From NCBI GenBank assembly GCA_023264755.1, contig JAHFVB010000058.1, positions 1-13,865 on the forward strand: a stretch of DNA of 13,865 nt, in the 5' to 3' direction. Below the pieces are notes generated by a model that saw only the letters and a list, made by a program, of their open reading frames with translations, was not told the DNA's origin and made no database searches. Shown here one piece after another: positions 1 through 5,707 of this stretch; within the stretch, counting starts at the first letter, position 1, and every line of letters begins with the position of its first letter. The DNA comes from Mycobacterium sp. (GTDB lineage Bacteria; Actinomycetota; Actinomycetes; Mycobacteriales; Mycobacteriaceae). Made by a program: the position numbers and the translations under genes.

Positions 1-42
1 GAATGAGCACGGATGACGATCCATCGTCATCCGTGCTCATTC
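1..42. terminator. Perfect 20-bp inverted repeat with 2-nt centre (probable terminator)
   Basis: The left arm GAATGAGCACGGATGACGAT (1-20) is the exact reverse complement of 23-42, separated by CC. The RNA would fold into a 20-bp hairpin with almost no loop. No T-tract follows on the + strand. It lies just upstream of the AraC-type gene and resembles in form three other long palindromes in this window, all at gene boundaries, so a terminator for an upstream gene is the likeliest role. The upstream gene is outside the window, and the repeat could extend beyond base 1. An operator or a sequence artefact at a contig edge cannot be excluded. Confidence 0.6.
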
Positions 43-68
43 CATACGCATCCGTCTACGTATCTGTC

Positions 69-80
69 TACGCTTCTGGC
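69..80 (+). promoter_or_regulatory. Candidate -10 hexamer for a leaderless AraC-family gene
   Basis: TACGCT (69-74) fits the actinobacterial -10 pattern TANNNT. Six bases separate it from the GTG at 81, the spacing expected if transcription begins at the start codon. No Shine-Dalgarno sequence precedes this GTG. The call is inferred from spacing only. Confidence 0.35.
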
Positions 81-1052
81 GTGGACGTGCTTGGCGGCCT
101 GCTCGACGGGGTCCGCGCCCGAGGGGCGTTCGTGTTGCGCATGTCGCTGGACCCGCCGTGGTCGATGCGCATCCAGGACGACGCCGCGCTGACCCTGATC
201 TGTTTGACCCAGGGCACCGCGGTGCTCGTCACCGACTCCGGTGAGTCCGTGGCGTTGGGCGTCGGCGACGTGGCGTTGGCCCGGGGCACCGAGCCCTACG
301 TCTTCGCCGACGATCCGGGCACGACGCCGCACGTCGTGATCCACCCCGGCAATCGGTGTACGACGCTGGCCGGCGAGTCCCTCGAGTTTGCCATGTCGGT
401 GGGCGTCCGCACGTGGGGCAACGCCGTCGCGGGCGCGCACCGTGGCATCGTCTGCGCCTACCAAGGCCGCAGCGAGGTCAGTGCGCGCCTACTCGACGCG
501 TTGCCCACGGTGGTCGTGCTGCGTGCCGCCGAGTGGCCGACGCCGCTGGTCGACGTGCTCGACACCGAGGCGGGCCGGGACGGGCCCGGACAGCAGGCCT
601 ATCTCGATCGCCTGGTGGATCTGTTGCTACTCGACGCTCTGCGGGCCTGGTTCGACCGCGCCGACAACGCGCCGACGTGGTGGCACGCGGAACGGGATCC
701 GGTGGTGGGGCGCGCACTGAAGCTCATCTATCACCATCCGGCCCACGCCTGGACCGTCGCCAATCTGGCTGCAGCCGTTGGTTGTTCGCGGGCGGCGTTC
801 GCCAGGCGCTTTGCCGAACGCGTCGGTGAGCCGCCCATCGCGTTCCTCACCAGCTGGCGGCTCGCGCTGGCCGCGGACAGGTTGCGCGCGACGGCGAGTT
901 CCATCGCGGCCGTCGCCGCCGACGTCGGCTACGGCACCCCGTTCGCACTCTCGAGTGCCTTCAAACGGGCCTACGGCGTCAGCCCCAACTCGTATCGGCG
1001 CGAGCACGCCTACGACGGTGAGGGCGAGGGCGCCGCGGGGCTGGCACGCTGA
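81..1052 (+). CDS. AraC-family transcriptional regulator with N-terminal cupin sensor domain
   Basis: A DNA-binding regulator of 323 residues from GTG 81. The N-terminal half has the cupin layout of the AraC cupin_6 group: a start of the type VDVLGGLLDGVRARGAF, a DPPWSMRIQDDAALTL segment, then glycine-rich beta strands. The last ~100 residues are a double helix-turn-helix AraC domain, with AWTVANLAAAVGCSRAAFARRF as the first unit and the family signature around DVGYGTPFALSSAFKRAYGVSP as the second. An in-frame ATG at 3 would add 26 residues, but they are encoded by the palindrome at 1-42 and have no family character. GTG 81 begins exactly where the conserved domain does and has a -10-like TACGCT just upstream. 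The effector and targets are unknown. The gene converges on the antiporter gene and overlaps its 3' end by 43 bp. Confidence 0.85.
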   Translation: MDVLGGLLDGVRARGAFVLRMSLDPPWSMRIQDDAALTLICLTQGTAVLVTDSGESVALGVGDVALARGTEPYVFADDPGTTPHVVIHPGNRCTTLAGESLEFAMSVGVRTWGNAVAGAHRGIVCAYQGRSEVSARLLDALPTVVVLRAAEWPTPLVDVLDTEAGRDGPGQQAYLDRLVDLLLLDALRAWFDRADNAPTWWHAERDPVVGRALKLIYHHPAHAWTVANLAAAVGCSRAAFARRFAERVGEPPIAFLTSWRLALAADRLRATASSIAAVAADVGYGTPFALSSAFKRAYGVSPNSYRREHAYDGEGEGAAGLAR

Positions 1053-2179
1053 GCACGCTTGGCCACCGCACCGGCCACCGAGGTCATCCCGATGGTGATG
1101 AGCGCGCCGAGGATCAGCGCCGACGGCTCCCCGTGCGTCAACAGATGCTGTTCGATTCCCAATGTCGCGGCGGCGACCGGTACCCCCAATTGCGCGGCTG
1201 CGAGCGTGGCCAACGACAACGGCTGCCCCAGCAACCGGCCGGTGCAGTGGGCCAGTAGCGCCCCGAGGCCAAGAGCGACGCCGAGCCCGATGAACTCCGG
1301 TCGGTCGGCGAGTTCGCGCACCTGCAGCGAGGCCCCCAGCCAGACGAAGAACAGCGGTCCGAAGAACCCCTCGGTGACGCCGAACAATTGGCGCGCCAAT
1401 CGATTGGGTTCACCGACCGCCGAGACCACTAGCCCGAGGGCAAACCCCGCCAGCATGATCGAGACGTGGGTGGACACCGCCAACGCGGCCAGCCCGAAGA
1501 GGATGAGCAGGCTTATCCGAAGCTCCAGAGCCAGCCTGCGGGTATGGGAGTAGCGATGCATGCGCTGGCGCCAGCCATCGGCGGTGAGGTACTTCAGCAG
1601 CACGTACAGCACCAGGGCGCACGCCACGATCGCCAACGCACCCAGCGCCGCACGCGGAGCCCGACTGGGGTCGATCACCAACGGCAGCAACACGATCGAG
1701 GCGGCATCGGCGATCGCGATCTGGGCGGTGACGGACAACACCGCCGGGCCGGTGAGCCCCAGCGAGTTGATGACCGGCAACGCCAACGCCGCCGAAGAGG
1801 AGGCCATCAGCACCGCGTACAGCAGCGCGTGACCCGTGCCGAAGGCGTACGCCAGCCCAGCCCCCAGGACTGCGGCGCAGGCTCCGACCACGACGGCGCG
1901 CAACAACGCCTTCGGCAGCGCGGTGCGCAGGGTGGCATCGTGCATCGGCACGTGGGTACCCACGACGAACATCACCAGCGCGAAGCCGATGTTGGCCAGG
2001 AACGCGAAGGTCGGGTTAGTGGTGTCGACGACGTCGAATCCAGTTCTCCCGACGACGATCCCGGCGCTGAGCTCGCCCACGACCAGGGGAATGCCGAGTC
2101 GGGGCACGGCCGCGAGCACCGGACCGGCCAATCCGACGGCGACCACCAGCGCCAGCGTGGGAAACCCGAAGTCGCTCAT
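1010..2179 (-). CDS. Cation/proton antiporter, CPA2-type (Kef/NapA-like), no regulatory domain
   Basis: A 389-residue integral membrane protein with about 12-13 hydrophobic segments. The N-terminus has the family pattern PLVVGELSAGIVVGRTGF (residues ~31-48). The exchanger core has SSSAALALPVINSLGLTG (~127-144) followed by IAIADAASIVLLPLV, whose Asp158 occupies the position of the ion-binding aspartate in CPA2 transporters. It presumably exchanges Na+ or K+ for H+ across the cytoplasmic membrane; the ion cannot be read from the sequence. The short Ser/Pro/Ala tail is not a RCK/TrkA domain, so it is a minimal antiporter rather than a full KefB/KefC. The start is ATG 2179, 9 nt after the stop of the ParB-like gene on the same strand, so the two are probably cotranscribed. 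Its last 43 bp overlap the 3' end of the convergent AraC-family gene. Confidence 0.85.
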   Translation of the reverse strand: MSDFGFPTLALVVAVGLAGPVLAAVPRLGIPLVVGELSAGIVVGRTGFDVVDTTNPTFAFLANIGFALVMFVVGTHVPMHDATLRTALPKALLRAVVVGACAAVLGAGLAYAFGTGHALLYAVLMASSSAALALPVINSLGLTGPAVLSVTAQIAIADAASIVLLPLVIDPSRAPRAALGALAIVACALVLYVLLKYLTADGWRQRMHRYSHTRRLALELRISLLILFGLAALAVSTHVSIMLAGFALGLVVSAVGEPNRLARQLFGVTEGFFGPLFFVWLGASLQVRELADRPEFIGLGVALGLGALLAHCTGRLLGQPLSLATLAAAQLGVPVAAATLGIEQHLLTHGEPSALILGALITIGMTSVAGAVAKRAQRASPAAPSPSPS

Positions 2180-2188
2180 CTCAGCGCA

Positions 2189-2566
2189 TCAGGACTTCCA
2201 CGACACCAGCCGGCACGGGATCGGCGTGTTCTCGTCGGTCAGGTAGCTTGCGCACACCCGGTGGTAGCCGTCGGCGACCTGCAGAGGCACGGCAGCGCGG
2301 AAGTCACCCCTTACCAACAAGATTGGCGACAGCGACTGCCCCTCGGAGATCTTGGTCAGGTCGGTGTGCACGTGGGCGTTCGTCTCGGGCAGTAGCGTCA
2401 AGCGGCCCGCCCGCAGGATGTCCTTGGCCTTGCGAAACAAGGGTTTCGCCGACTTGAGTTCGGCGACGATCTTGGCCACCGAGTCCGCATCGGCGCCGAG
2501 GCTCAGGTAGTCGGCCGCGGCGGCGTAGTCGTGATGCTCCGGTTCATCGAGCCACTTGACGATCAT
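2189..2566 (-). CDS. Small ParB/sulfiredoxin-fold-like conserved protein of unknown function
   Basis: A 125-residue soluble protein with no signal peptide or membrane segment. The N-terminal ~45 residues are helical and acidic. Next come KAKDILRAGRLTLLP (~46-60) and a ParB-like core with PILLVRGDF (81-89) and VADGYHRVCASY (97-108). The DGYHR motif matches the DG-HR signature of the ParB N-terminal/sulfiredoxin superfamily, seen in nucleases and CTPases, but the protein has no HTH and is too short to be a chromosome-partition ParB. I recall similar proteins annotated as hypothetical in mycobacteria. I chose ATG 2566 because the family starts at MIVKW and a TANNNT hexamer lies 6 nt upstream; an in-frame extension to 2833 would overlap the tetR gene. 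The antiporter gene follows after 9 nt. Biochemical role unknown. Confidence 0.75.
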   Translation of the reverse strand: MIVKWLDEPEHHDYAAAADYLSLGADADSVAKIVAELKSAKPLFRKAKDILRAGRLTLLPETNAHVHTDLTKISEGQSLSPILLVRGDFRAAVPLQVADGYHRVCASYLTDENTPIPCRLVSWKS

Positions 2567-2572
2567 CGGGAC

Positions 2573-2578
2573 ACGATA
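2573..2578 (-). promoter_or_regulatory. Candidate -10 hexamer for leaderless ParB-like gene
   Basis: On the minus strand TATCGT fits TANNNT and is separated by six bases (GTCCCG) from ATG 2566. No Shine-Dalgarno sequence lies at the normal distance, so a leaderless transcript is the simplest reading. This promoter would also serve the antiporter gene downstream. Confidence 0.4.
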
Positions 2579-2633
2579 AACCTCGTGACTGGGAACGGGT
2601 CGTAAGACTCGAAGCCGGCCCGCCCACAGCCGA

Positions 2634-3287
2634 TCACGACGACGATTCGATTGCCGCGGCCAGCGATTGGAGCGTTCGCTCCCGCTCGTCGCCCATCCCG
2701 ACGAGCGTGTCGACGGTGAGCGGTCCGAGGATGTGGGTGAAGCCGTGGCCCTCGTGCCCGAAGAATCCGGCCAATTCGAGCATGGCCACCCCATGGCCCA
2801 GGCTCCAGAGCCGGCCTGCGATGTTGAGTTCACCGTCGTCGCGGATGCGACCCGAGGCGATCATGCGGCGCACGACGTTTCGGAGCGCTTCGAACGACGC
2901 GGCCCACTCGGCGCGGTCCGTGGCCCCCTCGGTGGTGGTGAGGTCGGTCCTGGCCCCGGCGACAGACGCCGGCGCCGCGATGCCGAAGATGAGTTGATAG
3001 CGCTGTGGGTTCGCCAGGGCGAACGCGCGATACGCCGCACCCATCACGAAGAAGTCCGCGACGGGGTCGTCGGTCTGCGCTGCCTCCGTCAACGCCTGGG
3101 CGAACCTGGAGAAGGCTTCGCCGGCGACGGCGTCGATCACCCCCGTCATGCCGCCGAAGTGCGTGTAGACCGCCATGGTCGACGTTCCGGCCTCGGCGGC
3201 CAGGTTGCGCACGCTCAGCGACTGCAATCCATCGCGTTCGAGCAGTCGCAGGCCGCCGTCGATCAGCCGTTCCCGCATTGCGTTCAC
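2634..3287 (-). CDS. TetR-family transcriptional repressor, probable regulator of the adjacent carotenoid oxygenase
   Basis: A 217-residue TetR protein. The N-terminal DNA-binding domain is clear: RERLIDGGLRLLERDGLQSLSVRNLAAEAG (~5-34) with recognition helix TSTMAVYTHFGGMTGVIDAV (~35-54). The rest is a helical ligand-binding domain containing FALANPQRYQLIFG (~93-106) and LGHGVAMLELAGFF (~162-175), as in the TetR_C_33-like mycobacterial regulators. It is divergent from the oxygenase gene, and the 67-bp gap holds two near-identical palindromes, so it very likely represses itself and the oxygenase. The ligand is unknown; a carotenoid-derived or lipophilic compound would fit. GTG 3287 is the longest start. 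ATG 3278, nine bases downstream, has AAGGG at a better distance and is an equally good choice, giving 214 residues. Confidence 0.88.
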   Translation of the reverse strand: MNAMRERLIDGGLRLLERDGLQSLSVRNLAAEAGTSTMAVYTHFGGMTGVIDAVAGEAFSRFAQALTEAAQTDDPVADFFVMGAAYRAFALANPQRYQLIFGIAAPASVAGARTDLTTTEGATDRAEWAASFEALRNVVRRMIASGRIRDDGELNIAGRLWSLGHGVAMLELAGFFGHEGHGFTHILGPLTVDTLVGMGDERERTLQSLAAAIESSS

Positions 3288-3302
3288 CCTTGCGATCCTG
3301 CC

Positions 3303-3315
3303 ATAACGCTGTTAT
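3303..3315. promoter_or_regulatory. TetR operator, copy 1 (ATAAC-GCT-GTTAT)
   Basis: This is a perfect 5-bp inverted repeat with a 3-nt centre, lying between the divergent tetR and oxygenase genes. It differs from copy 2 at a single central base, and the centres are 25 bp apart. Within it, TATAAC on the minus strand (3316-3311) resembles a -10 box for tetR, so repressor binding would block that promoter. Confidence 0.75.
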
Positions 3316-3327
3316 ACCTAGGGGCAC

Positions 3328-3340
3328 ATAACACTGTTAT
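3328..3340. promoter_or_regulatory. TetR operator, copy 2 (ATAAC-ACT-GTTAT)
   Basis: This second copy of the 13-bp palindrome ends just before the GGGAG ribosome binding site of the oxygenase gene (3342-3346, 8 nt before ATG 3355). The duplicated, identically oriented sites suggest binding of two repressor dimers controlling both divergent genes. The assignment to the neighbouring TetR protein is inferred from position. Confidence 0.75.
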
Positions 3341-3354
3341 AGGGAGTTCGAGAC

Positions 3355-4794
3355 ATGACGAACCGCTACCTGGAAGACGTGTTCGCGCCGATTAGCGAGG
3401 AGTACACGCTGACCGATCTGGAGGTGACGGGCGCGATCCCGGACTACCTCGACGGGCGCTATCTACGCAACGGCCCGAATCCGATCGGTGAACTCGATCC
3501 CGAGCTCTACCACTGGTTCATCGGCGACGGAATGGTGCACGGCATGCGCATCCGCGACGGCAAGGCCGAGTGGTACCGCAATCGGTGGGTGCGCAGCCCG
3601 CACGCGTCGCGCCTGTTGGGCGAGCTGCCGTCGGGCCGACCCACGGGGGTATCGCCGATCGGCGCCAACACCAACGTGATCGGCCACGCCGGCAAGACGC
3701 TGGCGCTGATCGAAAGTGGCGTCGCCAACTACGAACTGACCGACGAGTTGGACACCGTCGGCACCTGCGACTTCGAAGGGACGATCACCGGCGGGTACAC
3801 GGCCCACCCCAAACGTGACCCCGATACCGGTGAGCTGCATGCGGTTTCCTACAGCATGTACCGCGGCGACACCGTGCAGTACTCGGTGATCGGCACCGAC
3901 GGCCGGGCCCGGCGCACGGTCGACGTCCAGGTCACCGGTAGCCCGATGATGCACGACTTCTCGCTCACCGAGCGCCATGTCGTCTTCTACGACCTACCGG
4001 TCACGTTCGACGCCCGCCAGGCCGCGGAGTTGGCGGTGCCGCGTGGACTCCGACTGCCCGCCCGACTGATGTTGTCCGCGTTGATCGGTCGCATCCGCAT
4101 CCCCGACCCGATCAGCGCCAGGACGCCGTCTGGAATGGGTTCGGACCGCCGGTTCCCGTATTCGTGGAATCCGCGCTACCCCGCCCGCGTCGGCGTCATG
4201 CCCCGCGAGGGCGGCAACGCCGACGTGCGTTGGTTCGACGTCGAACCGTGCTACGTGTTCCATCCGATGAATGCCTACGATGACGGCGACACCGTCGTAC
4301 TCGACGTCGTGCGCCACCCCAAGATGTTCGACACCGACCACCTCGGGCCCAACGAGGGCCCACCCACGCTAGATCGTTGGACGGTCGACCTCGGCGACGG
4401 CAAGGTGCGCGAATCGCGGATCGACGACCGCGGGCAGGAGTTCCCCCGGGTCGACGAGCGCCTCGTCGGCAAGCGGCACCGGTACGGTTACGCACCCGCC
4501 GTCGGCGACGGCGCCGAGGGCACCAACGTCCTGCTCAAGCACGACTTCGTCGGCGGCAACAGCCAGGCGCGGTCGTTCGGCGCCGGGAAATCGCTGGGCG
4601 AGTTCGTCTTCCATCCGTCGGCGCCGGACGCCGGCGAGGACGACGGGGTGCTGATGGGCTACGTCTACGATCGGGCGTCCGATCGCAGCGAGTTGGCGGT
4701 CCTGGATGCGCAGACCCTGGACCAGGTGGCCGCCGTGAAGCTGCCCCACCGGGTGCCGGCGGGCTTCCACGGCAACTGGGTGCCGTCGGCATAG
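3355..4794 (+). CDS. Carotenoid cleavage oxygenase (RPE65/CCD family)
   Basis: A 479-residue non-haem iron dioxygenase that cleaves a C=C bond in carotenoids, apocarotenoids or related stilbene-type substrates to give aldehydes. The four histidines that hold the Fe(II) in this seven-bladed propeller family are all visible: His151 (TAHPKRD), His200 (MMHDFSLT), His303 (VFHPMNAYDDGD) and His472 (GFHGNW). The family's N-terminal YLRNGPNP (~36-43) and WFIGDGMVHG (~54-63) are intact, and length is normal. M. tuberculosis has homologues (from memory Rv0654 and Rv0913c). ATG 3355 is supported by GGGAG 8 nt upstream. It is divergent from a TetR gene and probably repressed by it. No carotenoid biosynthesis genes are in the window, so the substrate is open. 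Its last codons and stop are duplicated in tandem. Confidence 0.93.
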   Translation: MTNRYLEDVFAPISEEYTLTDLEVTGAIPDYLDGRYLRNGPNPIGELDPELYHWFIGDGMVHGMRIRDGKAEWYRNRWVRSPHASRLLGELPSGRPTGVSPIGANTNVIGHAGKTLALIESGVANYELTDELDTVGTCDFEGTITGGYTAHPKRDPDTGELHAVSYSMYRGDTVQYSVIGTDGRARRTVDVQVTGSPMMHDFSLTERHVVFYDLPVTFDARQAAELAVPRGLRLPARLMLSALIGRIRIPDPISARTPSGMGSDRRFPYSWNPRYPARVGVMPREGGNADVRWFDVEPCYVFHPMNAYDDGDTVVLDVVRHPKMFDTDHLGPNEGPPTLDRWTVDLGDGKVRESRIDDRGQEFPRVDERLVGKRHRYGYAPAVGDGAEGTNVLLKHDFVGGNSQARSFGAGKSLGEFVFHPSAPDAGEDDGVLMGYVYDRASDRSELAVLDAQTLDQVAAVKLPHRVPAGFHGNWVPSA

Positions 4795-4824
4795 CCCGGC
4801 AACTGGGTGCCGTCGGCATAGCCC
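4771..4824 (+). repeat. Perfect 27-bp tandem duplication across the oxygenase stop codon
   Basis: The 27-bp unit at 4771-4797 is repeated exactly at 4798-4824, and flanking bases shared by both copies extend the match slightly. The unit encodes GNWVPSA plus TAG plus one more codon. Because 27 is a multiple of three, the second copy repeats the tail and stop in the same frame, but translation ends in the first copy at 4792-4794. No substitutions separate the copies, which suggests a recent slippage or duplication event. It moves the downstream GntR gene 27 bp further away without altering the protein. Confidence 0.95.
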
Positions 4825-4859
4825 GGCGCGCGTGGGCGGCGCGTAGCAAGATTCACGTC

Positions 4860-5567
4860 ATGGCCGCTCGTCGACACTCCGCACTGGTCGGCCGACTCGC
4901 AGCCAGCCGGTCCGACAACTCCCAGCGCGCCATCGTCGACGAACTGCGCAGGGTGATCCTCGACGGTGGTGTTCCGCCCGGCTCGCCGATACCCGTCAAC
5001 GAGGTCGCCGAGGTCTTCGGCGTCAGCCCCATCCCGGTGCGGGAGAGCCTCAAGACGCTGACCGCCGAAGGGCTCGTCGCGCACCAACCGAATGTCGGGT
5101 ATGCCGTCGCTCGACTCACCGCCACCGAACTGGCCGAGCTCTACATCGTGCGAGCCACGCTCGAGTCCGCTGCGCTGTCCGCCGCGGTCGCCAACGCCTC
5201 CGAGACGGAGCGCACCGCCGTCGCAACCGCCCACCGGTTGCTGGAAAGGGCCGTCGCCGAAGATGATCCGCAGACCTACCACCGTCAGAGCCGACACTTC
5301 CACCTCGGCCTCACCCGGCCGTCGGGAATGCTGAGGCTGGTCCACATGCTCGAATCGGCTTGGAACATCACCGAACCCGTGCAGCTCATGGTGCACGTCG
5401 CGCCCTCCCAGCGGGCCGCGCTACACACCGACCATGGACAGATGCTCGAGGCGTTCCTCGACCGCGACACCGACGCGTTGCTCGCGGTCACCGGCGACCA
5501 TCACCGCCGGCTCAGCGAGGTGGTGTCCAGCCTGCCCCCGGACAGCGGATTGATCTCACGCGACTGA
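4860..5567 (+). CDS. GntR-family transcriptional regulator, FCD subfamily
   Basis: A 235-residue regulator. The winged-helix domain spans ~20-85: SQRAIVDELRRVILDG, then PVNEVAEVFGVSPIPVRESLKTL with recognition helix SPIPVRESLKTL, and the wing GLVAHQPNVGYAVA. The FCD effector domain (~90-220) begins ATELAELYIVRATLESAAL and carries His148, His192 and His214 at the positions where FCD proteins bind a metal ion that helps hold a carboxylate-type ligand. ATG 4860 matches the family start; no clear Shine-Dalgarno sequence is present. The permease gene begins 140 bp downstream on the same strand, and an inverted repeat over the permease promoter is a candidate binding site. This suggests it controls uptake of a nitrogenous compound. 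The actual ligand is unknown. Confidence 0.88.
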   Translation: MAARRHSALVGRLAASRSDNSQRAIVDELRRVILDGGVPPGSPIPVNEVAEVFGVSPIPVRESLKTLTAEGLVAHQPNVGYAVARLTATELAELYIVRATLESAALSAAVANASETERTAVATAHRLLERAVAEDDPQTYHRQSRHFHLGLTRPSGMLRLVHMLESAWNITEPVQLMVHVAPSQRAALHTDHGQMLEAFLDRDTDALLAVTGDHHRRLSEVVSSLPPDSGLISRD

Positions 5568-5614
5568 CGGGCGCTCACGGGAATGAGTCGGGGGTGTTTC
5601 CTGGGCAAGCAAAA

Positions 5615-5642
5615 TATATTTCCCACGCAACAGCTGGGAAAC
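5615..5642 (+). promoter_or_regulatory. Candidate promoter and operator of the permease gene
   Basis: An A/T-rich patch, rare in this GC-rich window, holds TATATT (5615-5620), a good -10 hexamer with no recognisable -35. Overlapping and just downstream is an inverted repeat TTTCCCA (5619-5625) / TGGGAAA (5635-5641) with a 9-nt spacer, placed where a repressor such as the upstream GntR would block initiation. The same stretch contains AC-n9-AC (5630-5642, with GAAAC as right half), resembling the mycobacterial GlnR site. Either assignment is inference. The rest of the gap 5568-5707 shows nothing else except AGGAAG about 8 nt before ATG 5708. Confidence 0.4.
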
Positions 5643-5707
5643 AACGCGGCGCTACTTTTCCGACATCGCATGTCCTTCGGACACCAGACAGGACAGGAAG
5701 TAGCCCC

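Noticed and set aside
3..80. ATG at 3 as the start of the AraC-family gene
   Set aside because: The 26 extra residues are encoded by the 1-42 palindrome and a short spacer and have no family character; GTG 81 fits the domain start and the -10 spacing.
2567..2833. N-terminal extension of the ParB-like protein up to 2833
   Set aside because: It would overlap the tetR coding region on the same strand in another frame, and the extension is Ser/Arg-rich out-of-frame sequence. MIVKW at 2566 is the natural start.
4377..4859. Long in-frame extension of the GntR gene back to 4377
   Set aside because: The added residues are Arg/Gly-rich sequence read out of frame from the oxygenase gene. The winged-helix domain begins soon after ATG 4860.
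5360..5707. N-terminal extension of the permease back to 5360
   Set aside because: It lies within the GntR gene in another frame. The NCS1 protein starts after the AGGAAG at ATG 5708.
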